A stretch of DNA of 59,266 nt from Maribacter algarum (ex Lu et al. 2025) (nom. illeg.). Its GTDB lineage: Bacteria; Bacteroidota; Bacteroidia; Flavobacteriales; Flavobacteriaceae. A model generated the notes under the pieces. That model ran no database searches. It was given only the letters and a program-made list of their open reading frames with translations, and was not told the origin of the DNA. Made by a program: the position numbers and the translations under genes. Below, in pieces: positions 53,864 through 59,266 of the stretch. Numbering within the stretch: position 1 is the first letter of the stretch; each line of letters opens with the position of its first letter. The DNA lies in contig CANMAW010000006.1 of assembly GCA_947495915.1 (NCBI GenBank), positions 234,882-294,147 on the forward strand, given 5' to 3'.

Positions 53864-55027
53864 ATGGCTATGAATACAAGAAAAGGTTTTCGGTTCTCAA
53901 AATACGAAGCACCGGAACAAACTCCCTTTGAAAAACTTTTTGAGATATTTCAAGAACTAATTACACATACTTCTGGTGATTTCGACGAAGCCATTGATTG
54001 GCTGCATGAGTTAGACAAAGAATATGAACTAACTACTGATGATTATACCATTGATGATTTTATTGAAGAACTAAAAGCCAAAGGCTACATACGAGAAGAA
54101 TTTGAAGAGGGTGGAGGCGACCCTGCTGAAGATGGTGACGGAGATGAAGGTGGAAAGGGAAATGGTTCAATTACTATAACAGCAAAGATGGAGCGGATTA
54201 TCCGGCAACGTGCATTAGATCAAATTTTTGGAAAATTAAAACGTAGCGGCACCGGAAATCATAAAACAGGAAAATCAGGTCAAGGTGATGAACATACTGG
54301 CGATATACGAGAATATCGCTACGGTGACGGACTTGAAAACATTTCAATGACCGAAAGCCTTAAAAATGCTCAGATCAATCATGGTATAGCCAACTTTAAT
54401 TTAAGTGAAGCTGACTTGGTAGTAGAAGATACACAACACAAAGCTCAAATGAGTACCGTGCTAATGATTGATATTAGTCACAGTATGATTTTATATGGTG
54501 AAGATCGTATTACCCCTGCGAAAAAAGTGGCCATGGCTTTGGCAGAATTGATTACCACAAGATACCCCAAAGACACCCTTGATATTTTAGTTTTTGGTAA
54601 TGATGCCTGGCCTATACCTATAAAAGATTTGCCGTATTTGAAAGTTGGGCCTTATCATACAAATACCGTTGCCGGACTACAATTAGCCATGGATATGCTG
54701 CGAAGAAAACGAAATACCAACAAGCAAATATTTATGATAACAGATGGTAAGCCTAGTTGTCTTAGAATGCCAGATGGCACCTATTATAAGAATAGTGTAG
54801 GCCTTGATGATTTTATTGTTGAAAAATGCTACAATATGGCAAGGCAAGCCCGAAAATTACACATTCCGATTACGACCTTTATGATTGCTGAAGACCCTTA
54901 TTTGATGCAGTTTATTCGTCATTTTACAGAAGCAAATAAGGGAAAAGCATTCTTTACAGGGTTAAAAGGCTTGGGTGAAATGATTTTTGAAGATTACGAG
55001 AATAATAGAAGAAAAAGATTGAAATAA
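53864..55027 (+). CDS. vWA-domain protein, partner of the AAA+ ATPase
   Basis: This 387-residue soluble protein has an N-terminal helical part (about 20-80), a Gly/Asp-rich linker (83-102) and a C-terminal vWA domain (about 190-387). The MIDAS is complete: DISHS (Asp203, Ser205, Ser207), the Thr in TNTVAGLQLA near residue 266, and ITDGKPSC near 291. It precedes an AAA+ ATPase gene by 70 bases; the pair resembles MoxR-vWA and Mg-chelatase ChlI-ChlD systems, where the ATPase remodels a target bound through the vWA protein. The ATG two codons on (53870) is also possible. Confidence 0.88.
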   Translation: MAMNTRKGFRFSKYEAPEQTPFEKLFEIFQELITHTSGDFDEAIDWLHELDKEYELTTDDYTIDDFIEELKAKGYIREEFEEGGGDPAEDGDGDEGGKGNGSITITAKMERIIRQRALDQIFGKLKRSGTGNHKTGKSGQGDEHTGDIREYRYGDGLENISMTESLKNAQINHGIANFNLSEADLVVEDTQHKAQMSTVLMIDISHSMILYGEDRITPAKKVAMALAELITTRYPKDTLDILVFGNDAWPIPIKDLPYLKVGPYHTNTVAGLQLAMDMLRRKRNTNKQIFMITDGKPSCLRMPDGTYYKNSVGLDDFIVEKCYNMARQARKLHIPITTFMIAEDPYLMQFIRHFTEANKGKAFFTGLKGLGEMIFEDYENNRRKRLK

Positions 55028-55043
55028 GACCATTGGAAATCTC

Positions 55044-55067
55044 AACGAAATCGAAAGCGATTTCGTT
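55044..55067. repeat. Perfect 10-bp hairpin between the vWA and AAA+ genes
   Basis: AACGAAATCG (55044-55053) pairs with CGATTTCGTT (55058-55067) across a 4-base loop AAAG. No T-run follows on either strand, so it is not a normal terminator. It may be an RNA-stability or processing element inside the operon, or a copy of a dispersed palindromic element. Confidence 0.6.
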
Positions 55068-55097
55068 AAAAGAGAATTTTCGAATTTATTAAAAAAT

Positions 55098-56567
55098 ATG
55101 AAATTGAATTATAAAGAAATCTCCACATTAGGAGCGTTAAAAAAAGCAGGATATCAAACAAAGAGTATTAAAGATGAACTTCGTGAAAACCTTAGAGAAC
55201 GTATAAAAAACGGACAAGAATCGTTTGAAGGAGTTTGGGGATATGAGAACTCGGTGATTCCAGAATTAGAGCGTGCTATTTTGTCAAGACATAATATTAA
55301 TTTATTAGGATTGAGAGGACAAGCCAAAACACGTTTGGCTCGTTTGATGGTGAATCTGTTAGATGAATATATACCTATAGTTGAAGGCTCAGAAATAAAT
55401 GATGATCCTTTAGCACCCATGTCGCGTTATGCGATTGAATTGATTAAAGAGAAAGGAGACAAAACGCCTATTGCATGGTTACCAAGAGAAAACCGTTTTT
55501 TTGAGAAACTGGCAACGCCAGATGTTACGGTAGCTGATTTAATTGGTGATGTTGACCCAATAAAAGCAGCAAATTTGAAATTGTCTTATGCTGATGATCG
55601 CGTGATTCACTTCGGAATGATTCCGAGAGCAAACAGGTGTATTTTTGTGATCAACGAGCTTCCTGATTTACAAGCGCGTATTCAGGTATCTTTGTTTAAT
55701 ATTTTAGAAGAAGGTGATATACAAATCCGTGGTTTTAAATTGCGCCTTCCGTTAGATTTACAATTTGTATTTACTGCAAATCCTGAAGATTATACCAATC
55801 GAGGGAGTATAGTTACTCCTTTAAAAGATAGAATTGGTTCACAAATTTTAACCCACTATCCAGAAAATATTGAAATAGCTCGAAAAATCACAGAACAAGA
55901 ATCTATTTTAGACGAACGTCAAAAAGATGCCGTTTACATTCCTGATATTGCAAAAGACTTATTAGAGCAAATAAGTTTTGAAGCCCGTGATAGCGAATAT
56001 GTTGATGCAAAAAGTGGTGTTAGCGCAAGAACCAGTATTACTGCATTTGAAAATTTGCTAAGTACTGCTGAACGTAGAGCTCTGCTAAGTGGAGCAGATA
56101 AAACTACTATTCGATTAAGTGATTTTGTTGGTGTTATTCCAGCAATTACCGGAAAAATAGAATTAGTATATGAGGGAGAACAAGAAGGTGCTGACGGGGT
56201 AGCTTCTATATTAATTGATGATGCGGTTAAAACCTTGTTTGATTCTTATTTTCCTAAAATAAATAAGTTACAGCGCAAAGATGAAGAAACCCCATATGAT
56301 AATTTGTTGCATTGGTTTTTTCAAGGTGAAGGTTTCGAACTTGAAGACGATTATACTGATGAAGAATACAAACGTACGCTTGACAGCATTCCAGAATTAA
56401 ATCAATTAATAAAAGAATATCAACCGGAATTTCCGAAGGAAGATGTCTACTTTTTAAAGGAGGTGCTTCTATGGGGATTAGTAGCTCACAATAAATTAAG
56501 CAAACATAGGTTCAGCGAAGGCTATCAATTTAAAGATTTATACGGAAGCTTTATAAGCGGATTATAA
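55098..56567 (+). CDS. MoxR/ChlI-like AAA+ ATPase with atypical Walker motifs
   Basis: This 489-residue AAA+ protein resembles the magnesium-chelatase ChlI and MoxR group. The nucleotide loop is GLRGQAKT (71-78), with Ala in place of the last Gly of Walker A. Walker B is FVINELPD (183-190), with Asn in place of Asp but with Glu187 kept. Sensor 1 Asn228 (FTANPEDYTNRG), the acidic stretch after Walker B and Arg245 (PLKDRIGSQ) are present. A helical lid ends near residue 380, and about 105 further residues form an extension of unknown role. The vWA gene lies 70 bases upstream, with a hairpin between. Whether the changes reduce ATP hydrolysis is unknown. Confidence 0.88.
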   Translation: MKLNYKEISTLGALKKAGYQTKSIKDELRENLRERIKNGQESFEGVWGYENSVIPELERAILSRHNINLLGLRGQAKTRLARLMVNLLDEYIPIVEGSEINDDPLAPMSRYAIELIKEKGDKTPIAWLPRENRFFEKLATPDVTVADLIGDVDPIKAANLKLSYADDRVIHFGMIPRANRCIFVINELPDLQARIQVSLFNILEEGDIQIRGFKLRLPLDLQFVFTANPEDYTNRGSIVTPLKDRIGSQILTHYPENIEIARKITEQESILDERQKDAVYIPDIAKDLLEQISFEARDSEYVDAKSGVSARTSITAFENLLSTAERRALLSGADKTTIRLSDFVGVIPAITGKIELVYEGEQEGADGVASILIDDAVKTLFDSYFPKINKLQRKDEETPYDNLLHWFFQGEGFELEDDYTDEEYKRTLDSIPELNQLIKEYQPEFPKEDVYFLKEVLLWGLVAHNKLSKHRFSEGYQFKDLYGSFISGL

Positions 56568-56570
56568 TTA

Positions 56571-56604
56571 AAAAAGCCCTAACATCATGTTAGGGCTTTC
56601 TTTT
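56571..56604. terminator. Bidirectional terminator between the AAA+ and kinase genes
   Basis: AAAGCCCTAAC (56573-56583) pairs with GTTAGGGCTTT (56589-56599), 11 bp with a 5-base loop. T-runs follow on the plus strand (with one C) and on the minus strand, so it can serve both convergent genes. Confidence 0.8.
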
Positions 56605-56623
56605 TCACAACAATTTTCTTCCA

Positions 56624-58120
56624 CTAAACCTGCTGATATGCAGGTAAATTGAAAATAAATGAGCTACCTTCTTTAGGCTTGCTCAAAACCGTTATAGTAG
56701 TGTCATGTAACTCCATGATTTTTTTAACAATCGCCAGTCCTAAACCTGAACCTTGTTTTTTAGCACTTTCATCAACCTGTTTATAGCGATCAAATATAAA
56801 TGGTTGCTCATTTACAGGAATACCAGTTCCAGTATCGGTGATATTGATTTCAATGTTCTTGCCTATTTTCTGCAATGACAAAGTCACTTTACCTTTGGGT
56901 TCGGTATACTTTATGGCGTTTTCAATCAAATTCTGTAATGCACGTTCGACCAAGCTTACATCAGCAAAGACCATGCTATTTTGCTGAGGATTATCTAATT
57001 GTAGCTCTATTTGTTTCTGTTGCGCTATAACTTTAAACTTAGCAATTAAATCATGTGATAATTCTGTAATAGAAAAAGGTTCTTTAACGGGAACAACTTG
57101 TTCTGCTTCTAGCTTAGAATATTCAAAAAGCTGATTGATCAACTTAGAAAGTTTGTCGACATTACTATGCGTAATTTGAAGGTACTCTTGTTTCTCTTCT
57201 TCCGATAGTGTATCTCTTTTCATTTGTAGGGTTTCAATATACCCTTTTAAAATGGCTAGTGGTGTTCTTAAATCGTGAGAAACATTGGCAATTAATTCTC
57301 TTCGAAGTAAATCTACCGATTGCATTTTATCCATATTATCAACTATAGTATCAGCCATTTCATTAAAAGAATTTGCAAAAATAGAAATGTCTGAATCATC
57401 AGGATTTTCAATTCGCGCTGACAAATCACCATCGCTAAACCTACGTACAGTTCCTGTTATTAAACGAAGGTTTTTCGTTAAAAACCAAATGGCTATTAAT
57501 CCTATTAAAACAGTAAAAAACATCGTTAATATGAAAGAACCTAGTCCGAGTTTAGCAACGTATTGCCCTAGAAGCGTACTACTAACTTCTTGAAATTTTT
57601 TACCCGCTAAAACAATGTATACAAATCCATTATGACCATCAATAGCATAAGGTGCCGCTGAAAATATTTTTTGCTGTTCGGCATCTCTTGGGTCATCACC
57701 TAAAATGAAGTTTTTACCATCGTCAGCAATAAAGGAATTTATTGGAGCCAAAGAAACACTTTTAGTTGCATCTTTATCGTTCGGATCTAATACAACCGAG
57801 TATAAAATGGAACCTTTTTGGTCTAATAAATACACTTCAATTCCGCGGTTTACCGCCATCATATCATGCATTAAATCACCAAATAATGGCTTATTTACAG
57901 AACCATCTTCTAAAAAAGGAGATGCATTGGTGAATTTTTCATCAATCACATGTTTCGCCACATCCGCATTTAGGCGCTGAGTTGTTTCCTCGTTATGCAT
58001 ATTAGCCAGATAACTGGTAATACTGATATACGATATACCCATTAATAAAACTAAAAGTATAAAAGCTAACCATAACTTCTTTACCAATTTAGGTGTCAAC
58101 GTTTTAGCTGTTTTGCTCAT
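56624..58120 (-). CDS. Sensor histidine kinase
   Basis: This 498-residue membrane kinase has two membrane helices (about 15-38 and 191-215) around a periplasmic sensing part of about 150 residues, then a HAMP linker (about 215-268). The dimerisation helix has the phosphorylated His282 in NVSHDLRTPLAILKGYIETL. The ATPase domain has the N box in QNLIENAIKYTEP, the G1 box DTGTGIPVNEQPFIFDRY and GSGLGLAIVKKIMEL. It overlaps the preceding response regulator gene by 4 bases (ATGA), so the two are a pair. The periplasmic ligand is unknown. Confidence 0.95.
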   Translation of the reverse strand: MSKTAKTLTPKLVKKLWLAFILLVLLMGISYISITSYLANMHNEETTQRLNADVAKHVIDEKFTNASPFLEDGSVNKPLFGDLMHDMMAVNRGIEVYLLDQKGSILYSVVLDPNDKDATKSVSLAPINSFIADDGKNFILGDDPRDAEQQKIFSAAPYAIDGHNGFVYIVLAGKKFQEVSSTLLGQYVAKLGLGSFILTMFFTVLIGLIAIWFLTKNLRLITGTVRRFSDGDLSARIENPDDSDISIFANSFNEMADTIVDNMDKMQSVDLLRRELIANVSHDLRTPLAILKGYIETLQMKRDTLSEEEKQEYLQITHSNVDKLSKLINQLFEYSKLEAEQVVPVKEPFSITELSHDLIAKFKVIAQQKQIELQLDNPQQNSMVFADVSLVERALQNLIENAIKYTEPKGKVTLSLQKIGKNIEINITDTGTGIPVNEQPFIFDRYKQVDESAKKQGSGLGLAIVKKIMELHDTTITVLSKPKEGSSFIFNLPAYQQV

Positions 58121-58815
58121 ATAGTTATGTCTTCATTAAATTTATATCCAACTCCCCAAGTTGTTAAAATGTAATTAGGGTTTGCCATATCAGATTCGAT
58201 TTTGGCTCTTAAACGATTAATATGTGAGTTAACGGTATGCTCATAGCCTTCAAAATTATAACCCCAAATCATATCTAATAGTTCCGTTCGGGTATAGTTT
58301 CTACCAGGGTTCGATGCCATTAAGACCAAAAGTTCAAATTCTTTCGGTGACAACTCCACTTTTTTATCATCTAATACAACCCTTCGTCTATCGATGTCAA
58401 TTAACAGTCCATCAGCAGATATTACAGTTGAACTTTGATTCTGAATATTTGAAGCGGCTGTTCTTCGCATTACTGCTTTTACGCGCGCTAATAACTCCCG
58501 AATACTAAAAGGCTTAGTAATATAATCGTCTGCTCCCATTTCTAAACCTAAAACGCGATCAATTTCTTCTGATTTAGCAGTTAACATTATAACCGGGGTG
58601 TTCTTTTTTTCACGTAATCTTTTACAAATCGTTACCCCATCCATCGTGGGTAAAGTAAGATCTAACAGAATTAGATCATAATCATGCTCTAAAGCCATTT
58701 GCAAGCCAACCTCACCATCAGTTGCCTTGGAGGTAGTATAAATAAGATCGGTAAGATGAATTTCCAACAATTTTACAATTTCAGGATCATCTTCAATTAT
58801 AAGTATCTGTTTCAT
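58117..58815 (-). CDS. OmpR/PhoB-family response regulator
   Basis: This 232-residue regulator has a receiver domain (1-120; acidic pocket Glu8/Asp9/Asp10, phosphorylation site Asp52 in LILLDLTLPTMDG, Lys in DYITKPFS) and a winged-helix DNA-binding domain (about 135-230, LSPKEFELLVLMASNPGRNY and HTVNSHINRLRAKIE). A 12-codon extension upstream is open to 58851, but the ATG at 58815 gives the normal start (MKQILIIEDD). The kinase gene overlaps its end by 4 bases. The gene is divergent from the secreted protein gene at the window end, a possible target. Confidence 0.95.
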   Translation of the reverse strand: MKQILIIEDDPEIVKLLEIHLTDLIYTTSKATDGEVGLQMALEHDYDLILLDLTLPTMDGVTICKRLREKKNTPVIMLTAKSEEIDRVLGLEMGADDYITKPFSIRELLARVKAVMRRTAASNIQNQSSTVISADGLLIDIDRRRVVLDDKKVELSPKEFELLVLMASNPGRNYTRTELLDMIWGYNFEGYEHTVNSHINRLRAKIESDMANPNYILTTWGVGYKFNEDITI

Positions 58816-59050
58816 AATTAATTGGTTACGAAAGAAGTTAAAAAGTATCACACAATTATCACAGGAATCTCAAAAATGATAAACGGTGCAAAAACTTAGG
58901 GTAATGGCCATGTTTATTATGGTTTACTACATGAACACAAAAATTAGAGTCGAGAATCTCACAAAAACCTAACAGAATTTCTATCAAAGTTTACTTTTTC
59001 GTGATCAAATTCCAATGATATAAGACTTAGTTTGTTAAATAAACTATAAA

Positions 59051-59266
59051 ATGAAAAAGATGGAAAGAAAACTACTTTTAAAAATCCCCAATCAAAAGAT
59101 GTCATTTTTATGGCGATATTGGGGTATATCTTTAATCCTGTTGGTAGGTTTGTTCTCTAGTAATCTGAATGCTCAAGAGAACTCTGTAGAAGCAGGTGAA
59201 ATCGTAGGAGGTCCTTTTGAGTTTTGTGTTGACGGTACTCCTGATATGGTTTCCGGATTATCACTA
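59051..59266 (+). CDS. Large secreted protein, N-terminal end (partial)
   Basis: The first 72 codons of a gene cut by the window end. It has a long signal peptide (charged start, hydrophobic part WGISLILLVGLFSS, ending NLNAQ), then EAGEIVGGPFEFCVDGTPD. The G-G-P-F-x-F-C-V-D-G-x-P-D pattern is typical of the beginning of large multi-domain flavobacterial surface proteins that carry PKD-like or similar repeats and a C-terminal type IX sorting signal. That part is outside the window, so secretion route is inferred. It is divergent from the response regulator gene with a 235-base gap. Confidence 0.75.
   Translation, partial: MKKMERKLLLKIPNQKMSFLWRYWGISLILLVGLFSSNLNAQENSVEAGEIVGGPFEFCVDGTPDMVSGLSL

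Noticed and set aside
1-59266. CRISPR array, insertion sequence, prophage, tRNA or rRNA gene
   Set aside because: I looked for spaced direct repeats, transposase and phage genes, terminal inverted repeats and cloverleaf patterns in the gaps between genes and found none; a tRNAscan-type search would be the decisive check.

Overview
The window is a continuous, densely coded piece of an AT-rich chromosome from a member of the Bacteroidota, most likely a marine-type Flavobacteriaceae. Supporting this are a fused lpxC/fabZ gene, PorX (the response regulator/PglZ protein tied to type IX secretion), a TonB receptor paired with a DUF4249 lipoprotein, GIN/DUF2807 surface proteins, absence of clear Shine-Dalgarno sites, and promoters with the Bacteroidota -7 element TAnnTTTG. 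I see no rRNA, tRNA, insertion sequence, prophage or CRISPR array. No gene-free stretch exceeds 300 bases; the longest are 33669-33914 (his leader), 16726-16970 (promoter side of a small lipoprotein gene, otherwise nothing seen) and 49388-49610 (nothing clear seen).

Layout. 1-4531 (+): end of parE, parC, mscL and a sterol-desaturase-like hydroxylase. 4584-8922 (-): LRR lipoprotein, DUF2147 protein, small membrane protein, Crp-like regulator, TerC protein, small lipoprotein. 9057-11339 (+): M14 peptidase, Lrp regulator, DinB protein. 11344-16725: aroB, proline dehydrogenase, alanine dehydrogenase and small envelope proteins. 16971-19665 (-): tsaE, a secreted protein and porX. 19784-29940 (+): HD hydrolase, then lpxD-lpxC/fabZ-lpxA-efp-second lpxD-like gene (lipid A synthesis), sucD and an M16 lipoprotein peptidase. 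30008-33668 (+): fabG, a vWA-like membrane protein, an SPFH protein.

33760-42920 (+) is a complete histidine operon: hisG-GNAT-hisD-hisC-hisB-hisH-GNAT-hisA-DinB-hisF-GNAT-hisIE. It is preceded by a transcription attenuator: a 17-codon leader peptide with three consecutive His codons, a 13-bp terminator hairpin, and an antiterminator pairing whose 5' strand is the last codons of the leader peptide. This is the best regulatory finding in the window.

42923-46818 (-) is an ECF sigma/membrane-protein/DUF4097/beta-barrel/small protein/GIN cluster, a candidate envelope-sensing module. 46980-49387 (-): membrane proteins and a quinone-oxidoreductase-like enzyme. 49611-52869 (+): TonB receptor and DUF4249 partner. 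53864-56567 (+): a vWA protein and a MoxR/ChlI-like AAA+ ATPase with altered Walker motifs. 56624-58815 (-): a histidine kinase/response regulator pair, divergent from the start of a large secreted protein cut by the window end.
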